64,000 bases of DNA from Beta vulgaris subsp. vulgaris (GCF_026745355.1 NC_079205.1:5543832-5607831), one strand, 5' to 3'; shown: positions 34,057 through 47,047, counted from the first letter of the stretch. The notes: generated by a model from the sequence alone, not told the origin. A program made the numbers and translations.

Positions 34057-35626
34057 TTAATATGGCTCAAATGTATGACCAATTTGGCTTCTGAGCCTGA
34101 ATGGACACTGACATTTCATATTCAGCCTCTTCAGAATATTCACATCATGCAGCAGACGTTCTACATCTTCAGGCAGGAAGTTAGAATAAATCTCTTGTAT
34201 AAAAATGTTCTTGAGGTGAGATAGCAGATATTCAGGCATAGACCTAGGAGGAGTCTTGCGCAATTCATCTATGTCCCTGATTATTCCTTGCTGCTAATAG
34301 TATCAAGAATGCAATCAAGTCATATTCTTTTAAAAGACACTGGAGTTAAAAGTTAAATACTATCCATAAACTGGATTTCCCACTAACCTTGTTATTCAGG
34401 ATAAGAACTTCTAAATCAGGGGAGCATTTGATGAACTCGATCACTAGCTTCTTCCAGCAAAAATCAACACCAATACCCAATGAAAGCGTTGTCAGATTGA
34501 AAAACCTAGGAAGATTTAAATCATGGACCGCACATAGCAACTATCAAAAAGAAAAGATTAATGTTTAAGTATCATAATAATGACAGACCACCTAATTACA
34601 ATTAGTAGCATGATTACCATTAGTACTTGTGAGTATGTCCGAGTGTATAATATTATAGGAATGTATCTAAATAAGGTGATGTACCTGAACAAGATCATTA
34701 GAGAGCATAAGAAGCTTGGTGTTGGCTAGACCTTTGAAGAGATTACAGACACGTTGATGGCAAAGACTGTAATTATCAGCAGGTACAGCAGTATGGCGGA
34801 GATCCAGATGCGCATTAATCAAAGTTTCCAAATTCTTTACCACAAACTCATCTGATATACGACCTTTCACATGGAAGTACTCAAGATTTGGTGCATTTAT
34901 GAAAAATTTGTAGGGGCAATCTACCGATATGTCGGTCACAAATTTATAACTAAAAGAGAAATATTTTAATGTATGTATAGAAATATCTATCACTCTCGGC
35001 TTCTCTCTTGTGGTTTCTTCTATAACCAATTCTTCAAGAACTTGACAACCCAAAAGCAAGTTTTGAGTACACTTGTCATCTAGATACATCACCCTCCTAA
35101 TTTCAAGAATCTTAAGCATAGGGAAGCAAACAAAAGAAGGGACAGTGAATGGCATGCGAGATAGTTTTAAGACAACAAGTGTGTTGGACATGAAAAACTT
35201 TCTAGGGAACCTGATAAATTCCTTTTGAACAGACAAAAAGAAATCAAGTTCAAGCTCCAAAATATCACGGGAAATGGCTACATGCAACCATGTACAAATA
35301 GGAGCAGGACTATTATGACACTCATAAATTAGACGGAACTTTTGGATATGTGGGATGTCATTAAGAAGCATTACTCTATTCACAAAATTCTGGAAGGTGA
35401 TCTCTGATCCCTGATTTGCATTTATGTTAAGGAGAGGATATAACTCTCGATGAAGCCTAGCATCAAAGTCGAGAATGGCAACAGAAGTCCAGAGGTATTT
35501 CCATCTAGCTGACAGAATACTGGTTGCTACAGCATACTTAGTTGGGAGAAATGATAGGATATGACAAATGATGTGGTCAGGCAAACCACTGATCCTATCT
35601 TCACCTTCTTCAGAGCCAAAATCCAT
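34057..35626 (-). CDS. F-box/FBD/LRR-repeat protein, intact, three exons
   Basis: Predicted 443-aa F-box protein, likely an SCF adaptor. Exons: 35626-34685, 34540-34388 and 34293-34057, all phase 0. Donors are cag|gtac and aag|gtta. The last acceptor is a tandem tag-cag site, so one Gln may be optional. The first ATG in frame is at 35626 (MDFGSEEGEDRISGLPD); the open frame runs six codons upstream without an ATG. The F-box reads DRISGLPDHIICHILSFL...ILSARWKYLW. LRR-type words include VLKLSRMPF, LGCQVLEELVIEE and APNLEYFHV. Exon 3 has an FBD-like start (MPEYLLSHLKNIFIQ), but the domain is short and the C-terminus (CQCPFRLRSQ) is unusual. It is clearly diverged from the two genes of the duplication. 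The substrate is unknown. Confidence 0.9.
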
Positions 35627-38303
35627 CAGATCTGCTTCTCTCACTTCTATGGCAACAAAAAGAAAAAAAGGAGATATATTAAAGCATCAATTACTTCTGA
35701 GGAAGTTTTACCATTCAAGTGAAATTTATAGACAATTGATAGTATTTGATAAGGGAGAGAGGTAATAAGTACTTACGTAAAACCGGAAAAATCAGATATC
35801 TCGAAGCTTAAAACATATCTGTAACTTATAATTTTACAGATCCATTTGGCAGGATTAGTCATCCGTTTTCATGCAGAAAAGAAAAAAGTTGACCTTTTGC
35901 TAGACGACATTTTTATTTAATCAGAGCTTTACTTTTTCCCTACGTTACATTCGGTGAATTTGAAAGTAAGACAAGACCTCGCTCAACAATAAATGTTTCT
36001 GAAAAAACCAGACTTGTAGAGTACGCACGTTATTCATTTTCTTCACTAAACCCCATTTCCTAAATCCCATTTCCTACCCCTTTCCAATCTCTCCACAAAT
36101 AATATAGAAAAATAAAGAACAAGATAACCTACTCCACTGCCTTCAGATCTTAAAAATAAAATGCAATCACACCAAAAATGTAGAAAGAATCAAAGGTACT
36201 ATTCACAGAAATCATCATCTAGCAAGCAACAAAATTGCACTCCCCTTTTTATCCACTAAATGGTGCAAGCCCTTATAGATCTAAACACCAAATAAAAAGA
36301 TAATAAATATAGTCTATGAAGATTGGTATGAGAGCGTAGAAATAACTATATGTACCTTCAGCATGGCAGGAACTACAAGTTTTAAGCAACACTAGCTCCT
36401 TCCATTTTTCATTTGTATGGCAAACTGATTATATGTTTCTCCTTGTATCCCTGGTCATATATTGTGATTGGATCTATAATTTACACTTTTGCTGGGCAAT
36501 TTAGGTAGTGGCCCAAAAAATAAATTAATCTCCTAGTATTGATGGATAAGATTTTTATCCAAATAAGTTCAAAAAGTTTCCATTAAAGCTCAGATTTCTT
36601 ACACCTTTTAGAATATTTTTAAAAAATAATAAAAAATTAAAGAAGAAAATACTTTTATTAAATGTAATGCCACTATATTGAAAGAACATGGAAAAGAAAT
36701 AAGAAAGACATTCAGGTAATTATAAAATCCCACAATAATTACAGGATTTTAGAGAAGAAAAACATCTATTTTCTTGTTGACTGGCTTATCACATATCTCC
36801 TATTTTCCTTTCTTCTCGCCTTTATTCTTAAAAGCATAAAATCTCTAGGAAAAGATTTGCAATCTCTCCATCTCATATAGTTAGCCACTTTGGGATTTGT
36901 GTATTTGGCACACAGACTGCAAGGCACAAATTCAAAAGATGGCACACCAATTGGCAAGGAGGAAATAGCTCAAATAGAAAGCTAGCAGTACAAAGAATCC
37001 TAAATGACCAAGTTCTCAACTGTAGATATTGTTGATCAAGGAGTGAACCCTAAGGAAAACAATCAAATTGGACAACAGAGTATCCAGCATGATCCCCAGT
37101 CAACATCAGGTTTCACAGTATCCGAACGAAATCATGATATAGTGTGTATATGAAAATTCTGGATTTCTTTTCAAGCCACTACAAACTAGAAAGAACTGTC
37201 CCTGGCATCTAGATTGTTGCAATTTTGTACAACAGAAGGGATAAAGGAGGAAAAGGCATTCGCTTTTTTCTATTTAATCATGTTCAAGTTGATTGAGCTG
37301 ATGCCATAAGTAAATCAACAATAATTGAGCTACAAAGTACAAGATAAAATCGTTCATGGCCTAGGTAAGCAAGCCAGTGCTTCATGCAAAACACCATGTC
37401 CAGAAGTCAGAGCCCTACAAAAACTGTTCTATAAAAAACACAGAGCCAAAACAAATTCAAGATTCCTGACCTATTAAAGGCAACATTAATGACTGAAAGA
37501 TATGAAAAGCCAAAATTAACTAACAGATAGAAAATATGAAAAGCCAATAATCGAAATAACGAATAGAAATATTCAACAGGCAAATTGACATACAAAAGCA
37601 GACCACGATAACCAAGCCATCAAAAATAGATGCAGAATAACACCACTAAATTCAAGGATCTTTTAACCATATATGAGGAAATTTATGAGTCCTAAGATAA
37701 TAAGTTGAACCTGAACAAGAACATGACTTACTGAATTTTTTCTCCAGAAATGTTAACCTCTAGTATACCAACATTCGAGTTTATCAACCAGAAGCATAGC
37801 AATTTGCAAAATCTTGATAGTTCTCCAGAGGTTGAAGACATCACAACAAGACAAAAACTTTGGCGCATGGGATATCTTTGAGAGTTACCCATGATTGTTG
37901 CCTCCTTTCTTGGATTAGATCATGAAGAGAAGCCCACCGCCCCAATCTTACTATCACACCACTGGAGGAACAAATTATTACGACTTCTATTAGCATTTAG
38001 CAGAGAGCAACGTTTTACACACGGAGAAGATCAGTTGTTATGCAAGGTTACATGCAGAATTGCAGATAAAACAGTAACGATGAAAATCAAAAAGCATATC
38101 CAGTTTACAAGAACTCAAATAGAATACAAGTGGTCGGACTCCTAATTTTGATCATAGAAAAAATGCAGCTTATAGTATATAGACTTTCGACATTTCATGT
38201 TAATACAATCATGTAACAGGACCCAGCTTCACCACTATCCACTCTCCAGAGTAACCAAATATATACTTCTAGAAGAGAACTAGAAATCACAATGTAAGTT
38301 ATA
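35627..38303. other. Upstream region of the third F-box gene, no further gene seen
   Basis: The minus-strand word acgtaagtac near 35770-35780 could be a donor of a 5' leader exon. Otherwise AT-rich. The ATG-led 84-aa reading at 37891-38145 (+) is not recognisable and I do not call it. Confidence 0.4.
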
Positions 38304-38544
38304 CTTCCTCTGTTTCAAAATAAGTGAAACATAGAGAAAGTGGGGAGTTACCAAGGAATCTAGAGAGAAAGTTGGGACCACAATAAAGTAGAGTGACGGA
38401 AAAAAAGAGTTGTGGTCCCCTCTTGCTTTATGGTGGCATATTTGTAATAAGAGTGAACTTTTTTTTACCATTTAGAGTTTGGTTTCACTTATTGTGACTA
38501 TTCCAAATAAGGGAAGTGTTTCACTTATTGTGAAACGGAGGAAG
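38304..38544. mobile_element. Stowaway MITE, 241 bp
   Basis: Left end cttcctctgtttcaaaataa, right end ttattgtgaaacggaggaag, flanked by TA (38302-38303 and 38545-38546). No ORF. Confidence 0.88.
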
Positions 38545-39960
38545 TACTTAGGAAGCAAGAATTTGATCTTTGACACAGTTAAAAGCATAATGATCGGCAT
38601 ATAATTTATATACAAAGTTCTCCAAAGTTAAAGCTACAGCTTCATATCAAGGCATTACAGATTTACAGATGAGGGGGGGGCATTACTTGAAACAGCCAGT
38701 TCCTCTTTAGAATTTGGCATATTTTCCAAACTGAATGCCCAATATGAATAACCTTATAGATCAATGTGTGAACTGGACATAACAAGCTAACCACTAAGAA
38801 ACAGAATACCACCGAGCGTAGCCTCATCAAAGACGGGTATGACAAGTTAAGAAACTACATATTAAGCTGAACAAAAGACTGGACATAGATAAGTCCATGT
38901 TAAAATATTGTTAGTGCAAAACTTTATACAATCTGAAAAACTAGGCAATGCAGAATAGAGACATAAATAGCCATCTTTTTTTGTACCGTCTTTCCATCTC
39001 CTTATGCAGAAAAATTATGGAGAAAGCAAGCAGTAAAGTGAAGCATATCAGGACATATACAAGCAGATGCTCAGAAAGGTTCCCAATAAAGGAGGTATGT
39101 CCACTCTGCAGAATATTCAAGCAGATGCTCAGAAAAGCATAAGAAGACAAACTGATACCATTGGAATTAATGATCTAATCAGCAAAGATAATTCTGACAG
39201 TCTTTTGGTCCACCCACAACAGTTCAAGAAGCAATATCCACTATTTGCAAATCATCTCATTAGACTAAACAAATCACTAATTCAATAAGAAAAGTTTCAG
39301 TAATCTAATAAGAATAGTCCGACTTCTAATGGAGTAGCCTAAAATGAGACCAAAAAATCATATGATGAAGATTAGCCAATAAGTAGGCAGCATTGGTGGT
39401 TTTACAAAAATATAATTTTATTTGCCTGTTCCTTACATTTAAGAACTAAATATTGAACCTCTTGATAACAAAGCCACATAATTTCCTTCTGAATCGATTA
39501 GCAAGACAAATTTGAAATAAGGAGAAGACGTAACAGAACAGCATGTTGGCAAGTCACTTAAAGCCACAATGTCAAGGATTCTTTTCAGCAACCATCAGAG
39601 ACATATTAAATATATCTAGAGGAGTAGGGCCATCAGTAGCTATGACAAGGAAAAAATAGTTGTCGATCAAGCATGCAATGTGTATATATGTATTAAGTAT
39701 GATCAACACTCAAACCTCCACAAATAGAAAACATCATCAATTTATATTGCTAAAAGTAAAGTTGACGGGCAGCATACCAGAAAAGGCATTTAGATACAAA
39801 ACTAATTAAAGTGTCACTAGAACGCCATATACAGAGAATAAAAGGCAAGCTTAGCTTACATTGAGAAGATTTAATCCAAAACCCTTTTGTAAATTTCGGA
39901 AAAGCTCAAGTGTGGCCCTGGGAAGATTGATTCAACCAGCTATCAGATACAACTGCTCAA
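38545..39960. other. Intergenic, no gene seen
   Basis: Moderately AT-rich. Short readings on both strands overlap each other and have no known motifs. A repeated word gcagatgctcagaaa occurs at 39063 and 39122. Confidence 0.45.
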
Positions 39961-40410
39961 ATGAAAGACACCAATAAATTAAAAAGCCTTCCAAGAGAGC
40001 TTACACCAAATACTTTGCTTTCGGGTTATCATGTTCTTGAAGAGTTAGCCGTAGCAAAATACACAAGGAAGCAGCCAAGGGTGATATCCATATATAGAGT
40101 GAAAAGTTTCTCTTTTGATTATAGATTTGTGATCGATATAATGGTTCCTTGCTCCCAACATTCTCTCATCCCTTATATCTTGAATAATTTCATGTCAAAG
40201 GTCATATGTCAGGTGACTGTCATAAAGAGGTTGCCAACTTTGATTAATGTGCATCTGGAATTCCACTAAACAAATTCTCTTGCTGATAACTACAGTCTAC
40301 TATCAACTGCTATACATCAGATAGTTTTGCCACGAAAAAGTTTAGCAACCTTATCAGTACGCATGTGGATTGCTGTCAAACACTTGCTCATGCTGAAATC
40401 TATACTATTG
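39961..40410 (+). pseudogene. F-box/LRR gene fragment, opposite orientation
   Basis: The plus strand reads TPNTLLSGYHVLEELAVAKY TRKQPRVIS and later LPTLINVHLEF, LADNYSLLST and LLMLKS. This parallels the gene at 34057-35626 (NLLLGCQVLEELVIEETTRE, LETLINAHLDL, ADNYSLCHQ, LLMLSND) in the same order. There is no F-box, no exon ends and at least one stop or frame change after 40269. It is a remnant of an inverted relative about 5 kb from the intact gene. Confidence 0.75.
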
Positions 40411-42130
40411 CCACCATCAAGCACTGAACGCCAAGTCGTTAGGCATTCAATCACAAGAAGCTGTGGAGATATTCATGCATACACTTGATTAAAGATTGGG
40501 CCCCTATCGATTTGGAGCCATATGAGCATGCTTCTTCACGCTCCTGGTAGAACAAGAAAATTACACAATGACGAATGATAAATAACAAAAACTCAAAACA
40601 AAAAATCAACTGTTTTTCTTGGATCATACTTTTCTTCTCATTAATATATGTACACGATAAACTACAAGGCTTGACATGAAAGTTCAATATCGCAAATTCT
40701 GTTACACCAAACTGAGCTTCAAAACAAAACTATGCTTACAACCTTTAGATTGTGTGATGACATCAAGTCATTTAAAAACATTCATCACTCCCTTTGTCCC
40801 AGAAAATGATAAAATTTCTGATTCATATTTTAACACTAGATGTTGTCTTGAAACCACAGTCCGAAAATCAAAGCGGAAAAATTGTGGAACAGTACATAAA
40901 CAAGGTATACAAGAGTGGTATATGATAAAAGTACATTAGTATTGTTCCCAACTTTCCTTATTTTTCTCCAACTGCCAAAGTGCAGCAAACATTTTTGAAA
41001 AAAAAAATACAAAAACAAATAGACAGAATTTAAAAAACGAAGAAAAAGGTTTAGATGCAAACTTTTTTCAACAAAAAAATAGAGTAACTGATATATTAAA
41101 GCATTTTAGTTTGTAAACAAATCATGGCCAAAAGCAAATCAAATTCAATGAGTACATGACAATTTAAGAGTCTAACAAAACAACCACTTCCATAAACGAT
41201 AATAAATTCGGCAAAAAGTCCAGATATCACACTAGGTAAACAATTTGAAACTAATCACAAACAAGATCTAATAGCACCATCAAGAAAAGTAAAATATCAC
41301 AAATTTTCAAGAGTGGAATAATTCTATCACTTCCTCAGACAAAATTTTCCTCTAATCCGGAACTATAATGTCCCCACTAGATCATTCTCTTCAAGGTGAA
41401 CTCTCCAAGCTGCCGAGCTCCGACCGGTGTTTTCTTTCAATAAGGTTGTCTAACCTCTACTATTGTGAGAAAATCTAGGGCCCAATTTAGCAACTTCAAA
41501 TTTCTCAATCAAGAACAATGTATTAGCCTACATTACCAAATTTCTCAAGCAAAATGGACAAGGTTTAAATTAAGGTTTCCCAAGTGAAATCTAAAATGAA
41601 TTTGTAAAAACCCTAGTATAGTAATCACTAATCAATTATCATTGGTGCAACGAAAAATTAACCTAACCCAAAAAAAATCATAAGAACTTCAGATATTCTA
41701 GCTAGAACACAAAAGATTCTAAATTTGGCACAAAAACGAAAGCAAAATCTGGTGCAATTAAGGATTTAATCATAAAGAGAACAAAAAAAGATGAAGATCA
41801 ATGAAGAATAAGAAGGTACCTGAGTAACTGAAAAAGATGAAGGAACCAATTGTTATTTTCATCTCGCTATTGTTTTCAGGATTTAACCTATGACTTGTGA
41901 ACTTTGAATTAAAATTGGGGTTCATCTCTATCTAACTTTGGGAATTATTTCTCCTGTTTGCTAATAAATTGTGTATTGTATAGGGATTTAGATTGCCAAG
42001 TAACGAAAAAAGGGCAGTTGTTGAAGAAACTGACAATTGGAGTTGTAGATTTTCTCCCATTAATCTGTATGTTACGTTACGTACTTACGTGCATTCCTTG
42101 GCGTACTGGCGTAGCAAAGTGCATAGACCA
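40411..42130. other. Intergenic; possible non-coding 5' exon on the minus strand
   Basis: No ORF is convincing. At 41818-41830 the minus strand reads ttactcag|gtaccttc, a good donor, after a stretch (41830-41950) resembling a 5' untranslated exon. It could belong to the F-box gene at 34057-35626 by a very long leader intron, or to a lost gene. 40789-40815 (ctccctttgtcccagaaa) looks like one end of a Stowaway element without a partner. Confidence 0.35.
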
Positions 42131-42238
42131 TAGAGCCATAGTCCCAAAGGATGAGGAGATAGCTCATGTGGTAGAGCACTCCCCTCTGATCCTAATTTTC
42201 CAATCAAAAAAAAAAAAAAAAATAGAGCCATAGTCCCA
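42131..42238 (+). mobile_element. Short retroposed tRNA-like sequence with perfect 16-bp target duplication
   Basis: The 16-mer tagagccatagtccca occurs at 42131-42146 and again at 42223-42238. Between them are 58 bases starting aaggatgaggagatagctca and tgtggtagagcactc, then a run of 18 A. The agctca...ggtagagc words are the D-arm/A-box of a tRNA; the rest of a tRNA is missing. A tail plus exact duplication shows insertion by target-primed reverse transcription. It is too short for a normal SINE and may be a processed tRNA 5' part or another small RNA copy. Confidence 0.85.
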
Positions 42239-43035
42239 TTAGACCATAGTGTTACACTGTTGAAGAGTTGATAATTTGTGGGCTTGAATTGGGTGTCGGG
42301 TTCGGCGAATTATTTAATTTTTTCTATGACGGGATTAAACAGTCAAATTCCGACCCTTTTTGCTGGTTAATATATGTTGTTCGCACCTGTCCTTTTAAAC
42401 AGGACGCATCAGCTAGTAGGCTAATAGGTTTGGAGCCTTTTTTAAGTAAAGTGCATATCCTAGTGAAATTAATTTGATTATATAAAAACAAAGCACAATA
42501 AATAAAGAAAAGGAACGATTTTTCCCTAATAGTACCATTCTAGTGATTCTAAAAATGCGGAAACATTAGTTTTTTTTTTTAAAACAAAATGCATAAAATT
42601 TAAGAAATCAATCAACGGTAAAAAAAAAAAAAAAGCATAAATTAACAACTTTTAAAAAAAACACATAATACAAGCTTTTGTGTCGGTTTAGCCAAAATGA
42701 AAATGATGTTGTAGACTTTTGTTCAACTACAATTCTGCCAAACTGGTAGAGTCAAGTGATTATGAAGCACAAACACGCCTCCAACCTAGTGTTTCGCATT
42801 TCAAAGACCAGAAATGACACGACACACGTCTAACACACGTCAGACACGTTTTAGAAAAATGATGAAACATTTATTGAGTTGAAAGTTTATGGAAAACGTG
42901 AAATAAAGGGAAAACTAGTTCTTGTCCCGAGCCATACGCCCCGGATTATTTAACAATGTGCATTCGAAGTCTTCAAAAATAGAAATATTTGTCTTTAAAT
43001 CATTTCCCCCCCCCCCCCGCCCTCACAAAAATCAA
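42239..43035. other. Intergenic, no gene seen
   Basis: Contains A-rich runs near 42570-42660 and a poly-C run at 43007-43018. No ORF of note. Confidence 0.5.
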
Positions 43036-43200
43036 CATAAGTATTGTAGTGTAGTTGGTTAGTGCATTAGCATATCAAATGAGAGGTAATGGATTTGAGT
43101 CTTGAAACACACATTTTTATTGTTTAATGTCTCATTTGATTGTGTGGGGGAGAGAATAGTACATGTGGCAGCATGGCATTTGTTTGTCTTGTGTTTTAGA
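43036..43200 (+). mobile_element. tRNA-derived SINE
   Basis: Reads tgtagttggttagtgcatta (A-box-like), then ggtaatggatttgagtcttg (B-box-like), then a tail with gtacatgtggcagcatggca. Same order as 6955-7118 in inverse. A similar tRNA-like pair, gattggtggttaaaactctc and gggttcaattccta, occurs at 43431-43490 and may be another diverged member. Confidence 0.65.
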
Positions 43201-44169
43201 TGTACACTAGTATTTTGGCCTGGGCGATGCCCTTTATAAATTTGATAATTAGTTTATTAGCTTTTCAAAAAATTTCTATCTAGTGCAAAATTGGATAATG
43301 GACGTTATGGCATCAGATATAAGTTGTTTTTTTCTTTTAAAAAAAAACTTCTAAGAATTTGGGACAAAAATAACAATTTCAATGAAATTATTATGTTTTA
43401 TTTTGAAATATTAAACATTAAGATTATAATGGATTGGTGGTTAAAACTCTCACATATCATTTCAAAAATCATATGGGTTCAATTCCTAGTAGCTACATAT
43501 TGTTAATATTTTTAATGAGATCTTAAACATGTGACACATATATTGGAGAGTGACACGTAGCACCGGTCCTTTTACTAGGAACGCCTTTTAATATATTTGT
43601 ATTAGCAAATAACGTATGCGATGCATGCCTGATTTTTTTTTCAAGCATAAATTATAGCCTTTCTAGACATAAAGAGGGGTGAAATTTTGACAATTAGATA
43701 TTTTTAGGCTAAATTTCATAGGATAAACCTTTATCACTTAACCCTTGTTTTATTAATTTTTCTTACTTATTAAATCTTTTAGATTGTTAAAATTAAACTT
43801 GATGAACCATAAAAAAATATTAAGTGAATTTATTTAGAATTTCTTATGTTGTATTAACATAGTCTTTTGTGTTAAATAAATCATGTCACTTTGTTAATCG
43901 ATCGAATGTTCCGTTTTGATGTAATACATGATTGTGTTTGTGAATTGATTGATAAAATATTTGATAAATGTACTAAATCTTATAGTCAATGTTTCTTTTT
44001 TTTGGTGGTTCAATTATAAATTGATTCTCTTCAACATTTAAGTTACTTTTTTTATTGCTACATTTGAGTTTGACTTTATTCTTTTCCATTTTTTGGTAGT
44101 AGTTGTTTTACTAATGGGTACTTAGTTAAATAAATTTATAAGGGGACACCATAGCTTCCCCTTCCCTTA
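43201..44169. other. Intergenic, no gene seen
   Basis: AT-rich. A tRNA-like stretch at 43431-43490 is noted with the SINE at 43036. Nothing else stands out. Confidence 0.5.
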
Positions 44170-44509
44170 AACTCCTTCCGTTCCAAAATATAGTTCCCAA
44201 TTCTATTTTTTCACAGGATTTAAGGTAAGTAAAATCTAAGAGGGATAGTAAAGATTTATTTGTTTATTTAAATAAATATTGTATTGGTAAAGATGATTTT
44301 AGGAGAGAGAATGAAAAATAATTGGTGAAAAAGCATTAATTGTAACACTTGGGTTGAATAAACAAAATTCAAGAAGCAAATAAATGATTGGGATACGGTT
44401 TTTCTAGACAAAATATGGAAAAATGTGGAACTAAATATAGAACGAGAACTATATTTTGGGCACCCAATTAAGATGGAAACGAGAACTATATTTTGAGACG
44501 GAGGGAGTC
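44170..44509. mobile_element. Stowaway MITE, about 340 bp
   Basis: Left end actccttccgttccaaaata, right end tattttgagacggagggagt, with TA on both sides (44168-44169 and 44510-44511). No ORF; the 129-aa minus-strand reading across its right half is not credible. Confidence 0.82.
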
Positions 44510-45358
44510 TATCTCTATATATTATTAGAGATATATATAGATAATGTTTCCCTAGCGTTTCCCTCTTGTTTACCTCTTTGGTGAAATTAAAAAAATAAAG
44601 TTTTCCGTTTCTATGTCTTGTCCGTATTCGTTTCTCGTTTCCGTTCTCATGCATCATAACTTAAGAGTAGAGAGGAAGCTAAGAGAGAAAAAGTTGGAGT
44701 TGTTGTTATGTGGGAGTAAAAACCTTGAGAGGAAAAGATTATATTTTAGGGTTTTCTAACCTTAGTAACTTGACTTTTCTTTTTTATGTTTAATAAATGT
44801 TTTTAATTTTTTTAAATCCCAATCTAGATAGAACACTAGTCGGCTCTAGATTGTTCTGATATACTAAATTTCTAATAATTTTATGCCTTATTTGTTTAAC
44901 TTTCTCAAGAAAAATATGTAAAAGAATATAAATAAAATTTATACAACGGGTTGGGTGGCTCAGCTTGATTATATAATTTTGGCTTGTTGTAGTCGTCCAT
45001 TAAATTTTAGATGGCCGGACTTGACCCTTCTATCAATTAATTTATTTTTAAAAATATTGTCAAAGCTTACTTTACTAACGGGCTTAGTGGGTTTTTCCGT
45101 TCATAATCAGTCTATTAAATACAAATATCTATTTAGCGAGATGATATGCCACACGATTTCTTCCAATTATAAATGAAAGAGCCCTTATGTATGTGGAAAG
45201 AGGACTACATAGGAGTCGATTTTATTTTACAAGCGGGTTGTGTTCAAAGATGATTGTCAACCCCACCGGCCTAAAACCTTAAAGTCGAAATTCCTAACGA
45301 CATTAATTTCCTCTTGCTTGTTTTTAGAATCCAAAACCTTCATATCTCCCCCTCAAAT
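44510..45358. other. Intergenic, no gene seen
   Basis: AT-rich; starts with a short tatatata stretch. No motif recognised. Confidence 0.5.
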
Positions 45359-46015
45359 AGTGGTAGATCCAGCGTGGGTTCAACTGAACCCACGAGGATC
45401 CGACAAAAAACTGGGCGAAAATCGAAAAATCGAGGAAAAAGAAAATCCCTTTTATACATATGCCCAACACATTTTACTGAAACTCTAGTTTTGCTTCAGT
45501 GGTAACTCTGTGTATGTTACAAAATCTTATGTTTTAAGGTCTCATGTTTGAACCTCTACTACAAGTCATTTTTTGCAAATTGATCTCTTATTATTTTTTT
45601 CCCCTTCTTAAGATTTTCTTTTGATTTTCTTTTTGATTTTGAGCTCTTCTTGTGATTTACATATCTCTCCATTCTGCCCATGTATTGATATATTTTTTTT
45701 AGTGCCACCCATGTATTGATATATGATACACTATTAAGTAATAAATATGGTTTAGTTTTCGTTTTCTTCCAATTTTGCTTGCTTGAGCTATGAATCAGGG
45801 GTAATAATATATGTAGTAATTGTCTTGATACTCCGTAATTTTCTTATAAAAATGTTATTAAGATGAATGAAAACTCCACTAAATGTAATTGTTAAACTTT
45901 TTTTATTAAAAAAAGTACACAATATAGTAAAATGTAATTTGGAGTAAGAGTTAAGTTTAGATTTATGTTCAAGCAAGTTCGAATCCCCGTGGCTAAATTC
46001 CTGGATCCGCCACTG
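45359..46015. mobile_element. hAT-like or tRNA-related repeat with AGTGGCGGATCC ends
   Basis: Left end agtggtagatccagcg, right end in inverse cagtggcggatccagg. Inside the left half is a tRNA-like pair, ttgcttcagtggtaactc and catgtttgaacctc. The right half has aagttcgaatccccgtggc. Plant repeats beginning TAGTGGCGGA are common; similar starts occur at 46341 and 59100. No clear target duplication, so the class is open. Confidence 0.5.
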
Positions 46016-47047
46016 CTTTAAAAAAACCTTAAAGCATATCTCACAAAACAAAAATAAATAAATTGTAGTAGTGCACTGTGCAAGTAAACATTGCAATGGA
46101 AGTAATTGAATCAGGGGATGAAGGTAGAGAAGAAGAAGTTAGTCTTAGTAAATTAAGGTTATTTGCAATAAGGGTGAGTTTATAGGGGAAGCCACGAAGC
46201 AAATGTGGTTGGCAGGACCATTGATTGGTGTGAGCATATAACAATATTGCATTCAAATTATATCTGTTATATTTGTTGGTCATCTTGAGTTGTCTCTATG
46301 AAGTGTTTCTCTCGCCTTCGCTTTTGTTACCGACTTTTATCAGTGATGGAGTTAGGATTTTGAACTTGGGATACGATAAAAAAAACTAAATAAAAGTACT
46401 CTCATTCCCTTTGAATTTTTAGATCTACATGCACGATTCATTATTTCCTATAATCAATTTATATAATTTAATTAATACAATATATACAAAAATATAAATT
46501 ACAAAGTATCACGTACCAGTTACCACAACCATTTAACTAATTCATCACACAAATTGAAATACTCCAAGGCACTTATTCAAGTAATATTTAGTAATTACTA
46601 ACATAATTTAACCATACAAATTAAATCACGAAGTATAAATTTTTATATTATATATATAATATAGATTAGTATATGTTATGAAATACAAGATACTATTATA
46701 CAAAATTAATTTTTTTAATCGTGTTTTGTTATGTTTTTTGGCATGATAGTGTTACATGATATAATGTGTTTTGACATGATATAGTGTATTTTGAAATGAT
46801 ATAGTGTAGTATATTTGTATATAACACAAAATTACCATAATCGATCGTAATAGTGTTGACATGATAGTGTATTTTGACATGATATAGTATGTTTTGACAT
46901 GATATAGTATATGTTTGTTCTGAAAAACTGTTTTTGTTAAAATTTTAGAATGAGATAATCTTATTGAAAAGAGAGAAAGTCGTGAATTTTGAAAAGTGAT
47001 AGTGACTAGTTTGTAGTAGGACACGTGCCTGAGCATGATCTACAATA
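46016..47047. other. Intergenic, no gene seen
   Basis: Includes another cagtgatggagttaggat start near 46341 and the minisatellite listed separately. No gene. Confidence 0.5.
46735..46920. repeat. Minisatellite, about 20-bp units
   Basis: Units of the type gtattttgacatgatatagt repeat about seven times with substitutions, split by a gap of about 50 unrelated bases (46808-46855). Confidence 0.8.

Noticed and set aside
37891..38145. 84-aa ATG-led ORF on the plus strand
   Set aside because: No recognisable motif, no exon structure around it and no paralogue in the window.
42147..42210. Functional tRNA gene
   Set aside because: Only D-arm-like words are present; there is no anticodon arm, T-arm or B box, and an A tail with target duplication shows a retrocopy.
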